Counted from the stretch's first letter, positions 24,231-32,419 are shown. The stretch: DNA of 42,091 nt from an uncultured Fusicatenibacter sp. (GCA_902493585.1 CABUPZ010000018.1:1-42091), one strand, 5' to 3'. The notes: generated from the sequence alone by a model not told the origin. A program made the numbers and translations.

Positions 24231-24325
24231 GCGAGGATGCTCCTTTGTAGATATTTTGGGTTTGGCGATTCAAATATAACACAAAAGAGCTAATTCTCGC
24301 TTTTTAAATATTCAGTTGTAACACA
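23979..24325 (-). mobile_element. IS481-type insertion sequence, 5' remnant
   Basis: The outer end lies near 24323 (TGTTACAACTGAATA reading leftward). The sequence then contains a promoter region and the first 84 codons of a transposase, and stops at about 23979 against the IS66 remnant. The 3' two thirds are missing. Confidence 0.6.
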
Positions 24326-24341
24326 TGTATTGTAATCCTAC

Positions 24342-24355
24342 TTGGTGCGCACCAA
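24342..24355. promoter_or_regulatory. Palindrome TTGGTGCGCACCAA upstream of the integrase gene
   Basis: A perfect 14-base palindrome made of two inverted copies of the TTGGTGCG word found in the end repeats. It lies about 100 bases before the integrase start. This suggests the integrase, or a partner, binds here and controls its own gene. Confidence 0.55.
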
Positions 24356-24394
24356 AAAAGCCGAAATGGCTTGAAAAAATCACGTTTTTGTGTT

Positions 24395-24432
24395 AGAGTA
24401 GAGTGTCGTGGTGAGCTCACGTTTCCTACTCT
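24395..24432 (+). promoter_or_regulatory. Hairpin in the integrase leader
   Basis: AGAGTAG (24395-24401) pairs with CTACTCT (24426-24432), and GTGAGCTCAC (24411-24420) is a perfect 10-base palindrome inside. It lies just before the ribosome site AAGGAAAGGAG of the integrase gene. Confidence 0.45.
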
Positions 24433-24451
24433 AAGGAAAGGAGTTCATTAT

Positions 24452-25471
24452 ATGGGCAAAAACTTAAAAGGCAAAGAATGTGGCAAAAGTATCTGCCAGA
24501 GAAAAGACGGTAAGTAGGCCGCAAGATATACCGCAAAGGACGGTTCCCGCAGGGAAAAGCATTTTGACACGCTCCCGGAAGCCCGTAACTGGCTTGCCGA
24601 TGCGCAGTACGAAGATAAGCACGATGTCCATAATCCATGCTCCGAAATGACGGTGGATTCCTGGTTCGAGTTTTGGATGACCAATCTGATTGCGGATCTG
24701 GCTCCCAATACCAAGAAAAATTACCGGGAGCGGTATCGCATGAACATCCAGCCGGTCATCGGGAATATGCGCTTGTGCGATGTCAAACCGATGCATTGCA
24801 AAATCGTCCTGAATCGGATGGAAACCGCCTACGCAGGTTCCACCATCCGTCAGGCATATATTGCGATGGGAACTATGTTCCGGGCAGCCGTGATGAACGA
24901 GATGCTCACCAAACATCCTATGAACGGCGTTCGCTATACGAAACCTGTCAGGGCTGTGGATGACATCAAGTTCTTGACCGTGGAAGAACAGGCGACCTTT
25001 CTGGAAACCGCAAAGCGCTCTCACAATTACAGGCAGTATGTACTATTGTTGGAGACCGGGCTGCGGACTTCGGAAATGATTGGTTTGATCTGGGATTCTA
25101 TCGACTGGAAAAAGCGTACTCTGACCGTCAGCAAGACGCTGGAATACCGTCACAGTGAAGGTGTCTGGCGTGCCGGTCCTCCAAAGACCAAAAGCAGTTA
25201 CCGCACCGGCGAACCTGCAAAAAACAGCTCCTATGACACCCATCTGTACAAGCTGTGCGATGAGTGTAAAATCAAACGATTCTGTATGCGCGCTTTGAGA
25301 CACACTTATGCGACCCGTGCGATTGAAAGCGGAGTACTGCCGAAAGTCTTGCAAAAGCTGCTCGGCCATTCGAGCATTAAAACGACCATGGACCGTTATG
25401 TCCATGTCACGGATGATTCCCTGACCAACGCCATCAAACAGTTCGAGCAAAACACCGTTTTGGCAAGTTGA
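24452..25471 (+). pseudogene. int: Tyrosine site-specific integrase with three lesions
   Basis: ATG 24452 with AAAGGAG upstream starts the arm-binding domain (GKSICQRKDGK). TAG at 24515-24517 then replaces what is usually a Tyr codon (K-TAG-AARYTAKDGS). The frame goes on unbroken, with the SAM-like core-binding domain (LAPNTKKNYRERYRMNIQPV) and the catalytic domain. Catalytic residues seen are Arg in ETGLRTSEM, the LRHTYATR box, His in LLGHSSIKTT and Tyr in MDRYVHV. The usual HxLRH reads RALRH here, so the first catalytic His is Arg. Text between KSSYRT and GEPAKNSSYD lacks about 25-30 residues found in relatives. A restart within the frame could give at most a 274-residue protein. Activity is very unlikely. 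Confidence 0.85.
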
Positions 25472-25472
25472 A

Positions 25473-25530
25473 AATTGGTGCGCTGCGAAAAATTGGTGCG
25501 CTGCGAAAAATTGGTGCGGAATTGGTGCGG
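25473..25530 (+). repeat. Right-end repeat block with four AATTGGTGCG copies
   Basis: Copies start at 25473, 25491, 25509 and 25520. The first two are in an 18-base period (AATTGGTGCGCTGCGAAA twice); the last two form the 11-base tandem AATTGGTGCGG that also occurs at the left end. The block lies between the integrase stop and the right junction. Confidence 0.85.
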
Positions 25531-25583
25531 AAAGCATCCCCCTAACCCGAAAAATCATTGAAAATAAAGGAGATTTGATATAT

Positions 25584-26681
25584 ATGAAATTAGGTATCGT
25601 CGGACTCCCAAATGTGGGAAAGAGTACATTATTCAATTCTTTGACGAAGGCAGGGGCGGAGAGTGCAAACTATCCGTTCTGCACCATCGATCCCAATGTG
25701 GGCGTGGTGCCGGTGCCGGATGAGCGTCTGCAGCTGCTGGGAGATTTCTATCATTCCAAAAAAGTAACACCGGCGGTCATCGAGTTCGTGGACATCGCGG
25801 GTCTGGTAAAGGGGGCCTCCAAAGGTGAGGGACTTGGAAATCAGTTCCTGGCAAATATCCGCGAGGTGGATGCGATCGTCCATGTGGTGCGCTGCTTTGA
25901 GGATGAGAATGTTATCCACGTGGACGGAAACATCAATCCGCTGAGAGACATTGAGACCATCGACCTGGAGCTGATCTTCGCGGATCTGGAGGTTCTGGAG
26001 CGCAGGATTGCCAAGACAACGAAGACTGCCCGGATGGACAAGGAAGCGGCGAAAGAACTGGAGTTTCAGCAGAGACTGAAAAAGCTGCTGGAAGACGGCA
26101 AGGACGCCTCCCTGATCGAGCTGGAAAATGAAGATGAGGAAAAATGGTTTGCCGAGTACAATCTGCTGACCGGAAAACCGGTCATCTATGCGGCGAACGT
26201 TTCCGAAGATGATCTGGCGGACGACGGGGCATCCAATGAGCATGTGGCAAAAGTGCGTGAGTTTGCAAAAGAACATGACAGCGAGGTGTTTGTGATCTGT
26301 GCGCAGATCGAGGAGGAGATCTCCGAGCTGGAAGAAGATGAAAAGAAGATGTTCCTGGAGGATCTGGGACTGAAGGAATCCGGACTGGAAAAACTGGTGC
26401 GCGCAAGCTACCGCCTTCTGGGTCTGATGAGCTTCCTGACTGCCGGAGAGGATGAAACCCGTGCTTGGACCATCCGGCTTGGCACCAAGGCGCCGCAGGC
26501 TGCAGGAAAGATCCATACGGATTTTGAGCGTGGATTTATCAAGGCGGAAGTGGTGAATTATCAGGATCTTCTGGACTGCGGTTCCTATGCGGGAGCCCGT
26601 GAGAAGGGTCTGGTGCGCATGGAAGGAAAAGATTATGTGGTGCGTGACGGAGATGTGATCCTGTTCCGCTTTAATGTGTAA
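25584..26681 (+). CDS. ychF: Redox-regulated P-loop ATPase/GTPase YchF
   Basis: At 365 residues it is the normal length for YchF. The G domain starts MKLGIVGLPNVGKSTLFNSL (P-loop GLPNVGKS). It has FVDIAGLVKGASKGEGLGN (G3 region) and YAANVSED in place of NKxD, the mark of ATP-preferring YchF/OLA1. A coiled-coil insertion lies near residues 130-170 and a C-terminal TGS domain ends in RDGDVILFRFNV. ATG 25584 has AAGGAGA ten bases before it. The RBS and the first seven codons come from the inserted element; the rest is host sequence. YchF binds ribosomes and acts in translation and stress control. Confidence 0.95.
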   Translation: MKLGIVGLPNVGKSTLFNSLTKAGAESANYPFCTIDPNVGVVPVPDERLQLLGDFYHSKKVTPAVIEFVDIAGLVKGASKGEGLGNQFLANIREVDAIVHVVRCFEDENVIHVDGNINPLRDIETIDLELIFADLEVLERRIAKTTKTARMDKEAAKELEFQQRLKKLLEDGKDASLIELENEDEEKWFAEYNLLTGKPVIYAANVSEDDLADDGASNEHVAKVREFAKEHDSEVFVICAQIEEEISELEEDEKKMFLEDLGLKESGLEKLVRASYRLLGLMSFLTAGEDETRAWTIRLGTKAPQAAGKIHTDFERGFIKAEVVNYQDLLDCGSYAGAREKGLVRMEGKDYVVRDGDVILFRFNV

Positions 26682-26694
26682 AGAAAATAGAAGT

Positions 26695-26716
26695 ACCGTT
26701 CAGCCGGATGAACGGT
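26695..26716 (+). repeat. CCGTTC/GAACGG hairpin, copy 1 (ychF-lgt gap)
   Basis: A perfect eight-base stem, ACCGTTCA and TGAACGGT, with loop GCCGGA, 13 bases after the ychF stop. It is followed by GCATACAGAATAAC, a tail also seen after copy 3. Confidence 0.7.
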
Positions 26717-26754
26717 TGCATACAGAATAACGGTGAACAGGAGAAGGATACTTT

Positions 26755-27648
26755 ATGGATATGCAGATTTATTTTCCACATCTTGGGATCTATCTGGAGC
26801 ATGTGGGAAAGACCCTGACGGTCTTTGGATTTGATATTGCTTATTACGGAATTGTGATCGTGACCGGTATGCTGATCGGCGTGGCAATCGCGATGCACGA
26901 GGCAAAACGGACCGGGCAGAATCCGGATCAGTATATTGACTTGGCAATGATCGGCATCGCGGCAGGAATTGTCGGAGCGAGGATTTATTATGTGGTCTTT
27001 GCGTGGGATTACTACAAAGACGATCTGCTGAGTATTTTCAACATCCGTCAGGGAGGTCTGGCGATTTACGGCGGAATCATCGGAGCGTGTATCGCGGTGG
27101 CGATCTACTGCCGCGTGAAGAAACTCCATTTTTTCCAGGTGATGGACACGGCAAGTATGAGTATCGTTTTCGGACAGATCATGGGCCGGTGGGGTAACTT
27201 CTTTAACCGGGAGGCCTTCGGAGGATATACGGACAATCTTTTCGCGATGCAGCTTCCGGTTTCCGCGGTGCGTCAGAATGAGATCACCCAGGAAATGTGG
27301 GATCATCTGGTGACCATTGACGGCATTGATTTTATCCAGGTGCATCCGACATTTCTGTATGAGAGCCTCTGGAATGTAGGAGTGCTGCTGATCCTGATCT
27401 GGTACAGAAAACACACAAAGTTCCACGGAGAATTGTTTTTTATGTACCTTGCCGGATACGGACTGGGAAGAGCCTGGATCGAAGGACTTCGTACCGACCA
27501 GCTGCTGCTGCCGGTAATCGGGCTTCCGGTTTCACAACTGCTCTCCATTGCACTGGTGCTGGTATGTACCGGAGTGATTGTCTGGAAGAGAAGAAAGATT
27601 CGCGGAGCAGGAAACGGACAGGACATGGAAACCAAAACAGAGCAATAG
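26755..27648 (+). CDS. lgt: Prolipoprotein diacylglyceryl transferase
   Basis: At 297 residues it has about seven membrane helices. Signature GRWGNFFNREAFGG lies near residue 145, with RQGGLAIYGG near 99 and HPTFLYESLW near 198. Lgt attaches diacylglycerol from phosphatidylglycerol to the lipobox Cys of prolipoproteins. The RBS AGGAGAAGG lies before ATG 26755. It follows ychF by 73 bases with a hairpin between them. Confidence 0.95.
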   Translation: MDMQIYFPHLGIYLEHVGKTLTVFGFDIAYYGIVIVTGMLIGVAIAMHEAKRTGQNPDQYIDLAMIGIAAGIVGARIYYVVFAWDYYKDDLLSIFNIRQGGLAIYGGIIGACIAVAIYCRVKKLHFFQVMDTASMSIVFGQIMGRWGNFFNREAFGGYTDNLFAMQLPVSAVRQNEITQEMWDHLVTIDGIDFIQVHPTFLYESLWNVGVLLILIWYRKHTKFHGELFFMYLAGYGLGRAWIEGLRTDQLLLPVIGLPVSQLLSIALVLVCTGVIVWKRRKIRGAGNGQDMETKTEQ

Positions 27649-27727
27649 CAGCCGTTCTGCCGATGGAAGACAGCGGACAGAGAACAATTCTAGAATATAT
27701 TTGAGTGGAAAGAACAGACAGAATCGA

Positions 27728-27795
27728 CACTGTCCTTTGATGTATCTTATACAGCAAAGGAGGCAGTGAAATTTTGTCTGTTTTTTTCTTTTTTT
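27728..27795 (+). terminator. Terminator after lgt
   Basis: CACTG-TCCTTTG (27728-27739) pairs, with a small bulge, with CAAAGGAGGCAGTG (27755-27768) and is followed by AAATTTTGTCTG and long T-runs. It ends the ychF-lgt unit before the dcw cluster. Confidence 0.65.
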
Positions 27796-28038
27796 TTGCC
27801 GGCAAACGCTCCGGAGTGTGTCTGAACATCCATTTTTTTCGGAAAGAAAGATTCAAATACGTTCTGATCTGGTGGGAATATGTCCTTGTTCCCCACCGGA
27901 CAGGGGAAAAAAGAGCCGTATCAGGGAGAATCCCCCACACGCCGTCCGACACTGCACTGCGGTAAAGTAAATTCCAGGAAAACCGCATAAATCCTGCATT
28001 TTTTCAGGAAGGAAATTTTGTAAATTCTGAAAATCCCC
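27796..28038. other. Gene-free stretch before the mraZ promoter
   Basis: About 240 bases with no supportable gene on either strand. TTCCCC...GGGGAA near 27888-27905 is a short inverted repeat of unknown meaning. The mraZ promoter starts at 28039. Confidence 0.5.
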
Positions 28039-28067
28039 TTGCTATTTCCCAGAAGATGTTATATTAT
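28039..28067 (+). promoter_or_regulatory. Promoter of the mraZ (dcw) operon
   Basis: TTGCTA (28039-28044), a 17-base spacer, TATTAT (28062-28067). The expected start, near 28074, lies at the first MraZ box. Confidence 0.75.
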
Positions 28068-28075
28068 AGACACAT

Positions 28076-28105
28076 AAGTGGTAGAAAGTGGTGAAAGGTG
28101 GTGCC
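28076..28105 (+). promoter_or_regulatory. MraZ operator: three 10-base direct repeats
   Basis: AAGTGGTAGA, AAGTGGTGAA and AGGTGGTGCC follow each other with exact 10-base spacing. MraZ is known to bind runs of GTG-containing repeats at its own promoter, so this is the expected autoregulatory site. A looser copy, AAGGTGGTGTGTGG, lies at 28147-28160. Confidence 0.8.
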
Positions 28106-28200
28106 ATGGGGAGGGAATGTGGCAGTTCCTGTCCGGCACTGAGACGAAGGTGGTGTGTGGGGAGACCTCCATTTTCGGTTAGGATAAGAGGGTTTTCATT

Positions 28201-28632
28201 ATGTTCATGGGAGAGTACAGTCATTCAATTGACGCGAAGGGAAGATTGATCATACCGTCCAAGTTCAGAGAACAATTGGGAGAAGAGTTCGTGCTGACGA
28301 AGGGATTGGACGGTTGTCTGTTTATTTTTCCCAATGATGAATGGGTGATCTTCGAAGAAAAGCTGAAAGCCTTACCACTTACAAACAAGAGCGCCAGAAC
28401 CTTTTCACGTTTCTTTGTAGCAGGCGCTGCGTCCTGTGAACTGGATAAGCAGGGGAGAATTCTCGTGCCGGCGACGCTGCGGGAATTTGCTGGTCTGGAA
28501 AAGGATGTGGTCCTCACCGGAAATATCAACCGGATTGAAATCTGGAGTAAGGAGAAATGGAACGAGAACAATAACTATGATGATATGGACGCGATCGCTG
28601 AAAATATGGCAGAGATGGGAATCGTGCTGTAA
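28201..28632 (+). CDS. mraZ: Transcription regulator MraZ
   Basis: At 143 residues it has two AbrB-like half-domains. The first is MFMGEYSHSIDAKGRLIIPS, with the DxKGR core. The second is CELDKQGRILVPATLREFAG, with the DxxGR core. MraZ forms ring oligomers and binds the repeats at 28076-28105. It heads the division and cell wall cluster, as in most bacteria. The start ATG 28201 has a weak AGAGGG upstream. Confidence 0.96.
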   Translation: MFMGEYSHSIDAKGRLIIPSKFREQLGEEFVLTKGLDGCLFIFPNDEWVIFEEKLKALPLTNKSARTFSRFFVAGAASCELDKQGRILVPATLREFAGLEKDVVLTGNINRIEIWSKEKWNENNNYDDMDAIAENMAEMGIVL

Positions 28633-28712
28633 CAGCGTTTGTGGTCCGGCGCAGAAAAGACAGCGGCCGGCGGCTGCTGGTAAAGACTCGTTTTTAAATA
28701 CAGGAGAAAATC

Positions 28713-29651
28713 ATGAATTTTCAGCATACATCAGTACTATTGGAGGAAACCATTGCGAACCTTAAGATAAAACCGGATGGAACGTATGTAGACGGGACGT
28801 TGGGCGGCGCGGGTCATGCGAGAGAAGTATGCAAACGTTTGTCTGCCACGGGGAGATTTATAGGAATAGACCAGGACGATGCCGCAATCGCTGCTGCGGG
28901 TGAACGCCTTCGCGAATTCGGTGAGCGGGTAACCATCATCCGCAGTAACTATTGCAATATGGTCCCAAGACTGCAGGAGCGAGGGATTCTGGGAGTCGAT
29001 GGGATTTTGCTGGATCTGGGAGTCTCTTCCTATCAATTGGATACCGCTGAGCGTGGATTCACATATCGGGAAGATGCTCCGCTGGACATGAGAATGGATC
29101 AGCGGGCAGAGCTTTCTGCCTATGATGTGGTCAACGGCTACAGCGAAGAACAGCTCGTTCGAATCCTCCGGGATTATGGGGAGGAAAGGTTTGCAAGGAA
29201 TATTGCAAGAAATATATGCACAGCCCGGCAAGAGGAACCGATCCGGACAACTGGGGAGTTAACCGAGATCATCAAGCGTTCCATACCGGCAAAGATAAGG
29301 GCTACGGGCGGTCATCCGGCGAAAAGGACCTTTCAGGCGATCCGTATTGAAGTCAATCAGGAATTGACGGTTCTGGAAGAGTCGCTGGATGGGATGATCG
29401 ATCTTCTGAATGATGGCGGAAGATTATGTGTGATCACCTTCCATTCACTGGAAGACCGGATTGTAAAGAATATTTTCAGAAAAAATGAGCATCCATGTAC
29501 ATGCCCGCCGGATTTTCCGGTCTGTGTGTGCGGAAAGAAATCCAAGGGAACTGTCATCACCCGGAAACCGATTTTGCCGGGAGAAGAGGAAATGACGGTG
29601 AACCCCCGTTCCAAGAGTGCGAAGCTGCGGGTATTTGAACGGAAGAGATGA
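28713..29651 (+). CDS. rsmH: 16S rRNA (cytosine-1402-N4)-methyltransferase
   Basis: At 312 residues it has the MraW/RsmH motifs: HTSVLLEETI, DGTLGGAGHA (SAM site, near residue 28), LDLGVSSYQLD near 101, GGHPAKRTFQAIRIEVNQEL near 201, and CVITFHSLEDRIVK near 240. It methylates C1402 of 16S rRNA. ATG 28713 follows AGGAGAAA by four bases. The position after mraZ is standard. Confidence 0.96.
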   Translation: MNFQHTSVLLEETIANLKIKPDGTYVDGTLGGAGHAREVCKRLSATGRFIGIDQDDAAIAAAGERLREFGERVTIIRSNYCNMVPRLQERGILGVDGILLDLGVSSYQLDTAERGFTYREDAPLDMRMDQRAELSAYDVVNGYSEEQLVRILRDYGEERFARNIARNICTARQEEPIRTTGELTEIIKRSIPAKIRATGGHPAKRTFQAIRIEVNQELTVLEESLDGMIDLLNDGGRLCVITFHSLEDRIVKNIFRKNEHPCTCPPDFPVCVCGKKSKGTVITRKPILPGEEEMTVNPRSKSAKLRVFERKR

Positions 29652-29678
29652 TGCTCACCGTAGGGAGACTGGAGAATT

Positions 29679-30185
29679 ATGGCAAAAAGAAGCGATAGAA
29701 GGGTAGATTCATCAGAGAGAGCGGAAAGATACCCACAGGATGACTATGAAGAGGGAAGCGCACTCCGGAAACTTTCAGCAGTTCCACAGGAATTGCCCAG
29801 AGAGTATCCGGAGGAGCAGCCGGTCAGAAGACAGAGAACAGCGGGACAGCGTGCGCGGGATGCACAGATTACCCCGCGGTTTTTGGTTGGAACGGTTGTA
29901 CTATGTGCTGCCATGGTAGCATTCGTTGTGGGCTTTCTTTGTTTAAAGGAAAAAATTACAGAACAGAACAGACATATCGCGTCGCTGGAAAATCAGATCA
30001 ATGATCTGAAATCAGATAACGATGCGTATTACAATAAAGTGATGGCTTCCGTTGATCTGGAGGCGATCCGGGAGGCGGCAATAGATCGTCTGGGCATGCA
30101 GTATGCCCAAGAGTCGCAGATTCAGTACTATGATACGGACGGAAGCAGTTATGTGCGCCAGTATCAGGAAGTACCGCAGAATTAA
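29679..30185 (+). CDS. ftsL: Cell division protein FtsL-like
   Basis: At 168 residues it has a charged cytoplasmic tail of about 65 residues, one membrane helix (FLVGTVVLCAAMVAFVVGFL) and an extracellular coiled coil (EKITEQNRHIASLENQINDL). A conserved LGM sequence (DRLGMQYAQ) follows. Sequence conservation is low in this family, so position between rsmH and a class B PBP gene is part of the evidence. FtsL pairs with DivIC and DivIB in the septal complex. The N-terminal tail is longer than in B. subtilis. Confidence 0.85.
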   Translation: MAKRSDRRVDSSERAERYPQDDYEEGSALRKLSAVPQELPREYPEEQPVRRQRTAGQRARDAQITPRFLVGTVVLCAAMVAFVVGFLCLKEKITEQNRHIASLENQINDLKSDNDAYYNKVMASVDLEAIREAAIDRLGMQYAQESQIQYYDTDGSSYVRQYQEVPQN

Positions 30186-30189
30186 GGCA

Positions 30190-30214
30190 ATCGTTCGGTC
30201 AGCTGAACGGTTAC
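30190..30214 (+). repeat. CCGTTC/GAACGG hairpin, copy 2 (ftsL-pbp gap)
   Basis: ATCGTTCGGTCAGCTGAACGGTTAC-like text starts a few bases after the ftsL stop; CGTTC (30192-30196) pairs with GAACG (30205-30209). It is less perfect than copies 1, 6 and 7. Confidence 0.55.
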
Positions 30215-30237
30215 GAACTAAGAGCAGGTGAAAATAC

Positions 30238-32412
30238 TTGGGAAATAAAAAAAGGAACAGAAAACGCGGCGCAGTACCGAACAAAAGAAAAATTGATTAC
30301 AGAGTACGGACGAAGCTGGCAGCACTTTTTATTCTGGTGCTGCTGGCTTTCCTGATATTAGTAGTTCGTGTCATCTATGTCAGCGCTGCAAAGGGGGAGG
30401 AATACGAACGCCGTGTGCGCAGTCAGAATCAGCAGTCCAAGGAAAGCACAATAATTCCCGCCAGAAGAGGGGATATTACCGACCGGAACGGCACGGTCCT
30501 GGCGACCAGCGAGAAGATTTATAATGTTATTCTGGACTGCAAAGTGGTCAATACAGTAAAAACCGTCAACGGAGAGGACACGCAGCCTTATGTGGAGCCT
30601 ACAGTGCAGGCACTGGTCGAGCAGCTTGGCCTGGACGAGGAGGACATCCGCAGCAGGCTGACCAGCGAGGAGACGATGGAAAGCCAGTATCAGAGGATTG
30701 CTTTGGGGATTTCCATCGAAGAAAAAAATAAGTTTGAAGAGTATCGGGATGAATACGATGATGTTTCTTCCGATGACCTCAGTGAAGCGGAGCAGCAGGA
30801 GAAGGAGCGGCGTTCCAATATCCAGGGCGTCTGGTTTGAGGATACCTATAAGCGGGTGTATCCGCTGAATTCTCAGGCATGTGATCTGATCGGATTTACC
30901 TACAGCAACGGTACGGCTGACTGGGGGCTGGAAGGCTATTATTCGGATGCTCTGGACGGCACGGAAGGCAGGCAGTACAGCTATTACGGAGCCAGCGACA
31001 CGCTGCAGCAGGAGATCATCGAACCGGAGGACGGCAACAATGTGGTGTCCACGATCGATGCGAATATCCAGAAGATCATCCGTTCGAAGATTGAGGAATT
31101 CAACACAAGGATGGCGGGTCAGACGGCTTCGGAAGGAGCGGATCAGCAGAAGGGCGCTGAGAATGTGGGCGTGATCCTGATGGATCCCAATAACGGAGAG
31201 ATCCTTGGCATGGATTCCACCGACTGGTATGACCTGAACAATCCCAGAGATCTTTCGCTGTATTACTCGGAGGAAGAAATCCAGGATATGATAGCCTTTG
31301 AGGAGGAAAATGCAGAGAAGGAAGCAAACGGAGAAGAGGCTTCCGATTATGATGAAGCGACCGGCAGACAGACAAGGCTGAATGCACTGAACGGGCTTTG
31401 GAGAAATTTCTGTATTTCCGACACATATGAGCCGGGTTCTACCGCCAAGCCGATGAATATTGCCGCCGCCTATGAGACAAACGCCATCACCGACGAGGAT
31501 ACGTTTGTCTGTGACGGATCTCAGCAGGTGGGTGGTTTTCAGATCAAATGTGCGATCTATCCCAATGCTCATGGAACAGAGACTGCCGGGGATGCCCTGA
31601 AAAATTCCTGCAATGACGCGCTGATGCAGATTGCGGAAAAGATGGGTTCTGAGAACTTCCTGAAATATCAGCAGCTGTTTGGATTCGGTTCCAAGACCGG
31701 GATTGACTTGCCGGGAGAAGCGGCGGGACTGATCTACTCGGAAGAGAACTGGAACGAAACGGCGCTGGCGACCTCTTCGTTCGGACAGGGTTATAATGTG
31801 ACGATGATCCAGCAGATGGCGGCTTTCTGTTCTGTCATCAACGGCGGATATTACTATCAGCCAAGAGTGGTCAGTGAGATCACGGACAGCAATGGTTCCG
31901 TTGTGGAGACCATCGAGCCAAAGATGCTCAAACAGGTGATTTTCACCAGTGTCAGTGATAAGATCCGGGGATACCTGGGAACTGCCGTTGAGGAAGGTAC
32001 CGGAAAGAGTGCCAAGGTGGAAGGATATACCATGGGCGGAAAGACGGGAACCGCAGAGAAAGTACCGAGAAAACAGGGAAATTATCTGGTGTCCTTTATC
32101 GGATTTGCCCCGCTGGATGACCCTCAGGTGGCGATTTATGTGGTAGTGGATGAACCTCATACAGACAATCAGGCGAACAGCGTCTATGCCCAGGAACTGG
32201 CAAAAAACATCCTGACAGAAGTGCTTCCGTATCTTGGAATTTATCCGGATGACGGAACGGAAGATACCGGCGCCGGCTCTGAGACAGCGGCACAGAACGA
32301 TGATCTTCCGGCTCCGGCGGAGGAGGAAGAGGACGAGACGGTTGAAAACGGAGGAAACGACCGGTACAGTGACGGGATGACCAATGCGGACAACGTGACG
32401 ACAGGAGAATAA
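30238..32412 (+). CDS. Class B penicillin-binding protein (septal transpeptidase type)
   Basis: At 724 residues it starts at TTG 30238 (AGGTGA upstream). A short basic tail and one membrane helix (LAALFILVLLAFLILVVRV) come first, then the PBP dimerisation domain (RRGDITDRNGTVLATS). The transpeptidase motifs are STAK (EPGSTAKPMN), SCN (KNSCNDALMQ) and KTG (GGKTGTAEK). It has an acidic insertion near residue 350 and an acidic tail after residue 665. No PASTA domain is visible. By position after ftsL it is the FtsI/PbpB-type septum enzyme, cross-linking peptidoglycan outside the membrane. Confidence 0.92.
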   Translation: MGNKKRNRKRGAVPNKRKIDYRVRTKLAALFILVLLAFLILVVRVIYVSAAKGEEYERRVRSQNQQSKESTIIPARRGDITDRNGTVLATSEKIYNVILDCKVVNTVKTVNGEDTQPYVEPTVQALVEQLGLDEEDIRSRLTSEETMESQYQRIALGISIEEKNKFEEYRDEYDDVSSDDLSEAEQQEKERRSNIQGVWFEDTYKRVYPLNSQACDLIGFTYSNGTADWGLEGYYSDALDGTEGRQYSYYGASDTLQQEIIEPEDGNNVVSTIDANIQKIIRSKIEEFNTRMAGQTASEGADQQKGAENVGVILMDPNNGEILGMDSTDWYDLNNPRDLSLYYSEEEIQDMIAFEEENAEKEANGEEASDYDEATGRQTRLNALNGLWRNFCISDTYEPGSTAKPMNIAAAYETNAITDEDTFVCDGSQQVGGFQIKCAIYPNAHGTETAGDALKNSCNDALMQIAEKMGSENFLKYQQLFGFGSKTGIDLPGEAAGLIYSEENWNETALATSSFGQGYNVTMIQQMAAFCSVINGGYYYQPRVVSEITDSNGSVVETIEPKMLKQVIFTSVSDKIRGYLGTAVEEGTGKSAKVEGYTMGGKTGTAEKVPRKQGNYLVSFIGFAPLDDPQVAIYVVVDEPHTDNQANSVYAQELAKNILTEVLPYLGIYPDDGTEDTGAGSETAAQNDDLPAPAEEEEDETVENGGNDRYSDGMTNADNVTTGE

Positions 32413-32419
32413 CGGAGCT

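Larger units (their letters stand above)
19430..25604. mobile_element. Integrated element of about 6.2 kb in the 5' end of ychF, probably immobile
   Basis: Both borders carry the sequence coding MKLGIVG: the left copy keeps host codons, the right copy is a synonymous version (CTG to TTA, GGA to GGT, GTT to GTC) joined to the rest of ychF. Conserved bases at the crossover are ATCGT-GGA. A tyrosine recombinase gene lies next to the right border, the normal position. Both ends bear tandem AATTGGTGCGG repeats. Inside are a small conserved protein, a redox island with its Crp/Fnr regulator, a rhodanese fragment and two IS relics. No conjugation, capsid or replication gene is seen, so this is either a small integrative element or the remnant of a larger one. 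The exact ends are uncertain by about ten bases. Confidence 0.8.

Noticed and set aside
25575..25583. TTG 25575 as start of ychF
   Set aside because: It lies only one base from the ribosome site, while ATG 25584 is at the normal distance and gives the conserved MKLGIVG.
27774..27965. Small + strand frame with a Phe-rich start in the lgt-mraZ gap
   Set aside because: It begins in the T-run of a terminator, has no ribosome site and no recognisable sequence.
30358..32160. A 600-codon open frame on the - strand
   Set aside because: It lies entirely opposite the class B PBP gene, has no ribosome site or recognisable domain, and its long opening is a side effect of codon use on the + strand.
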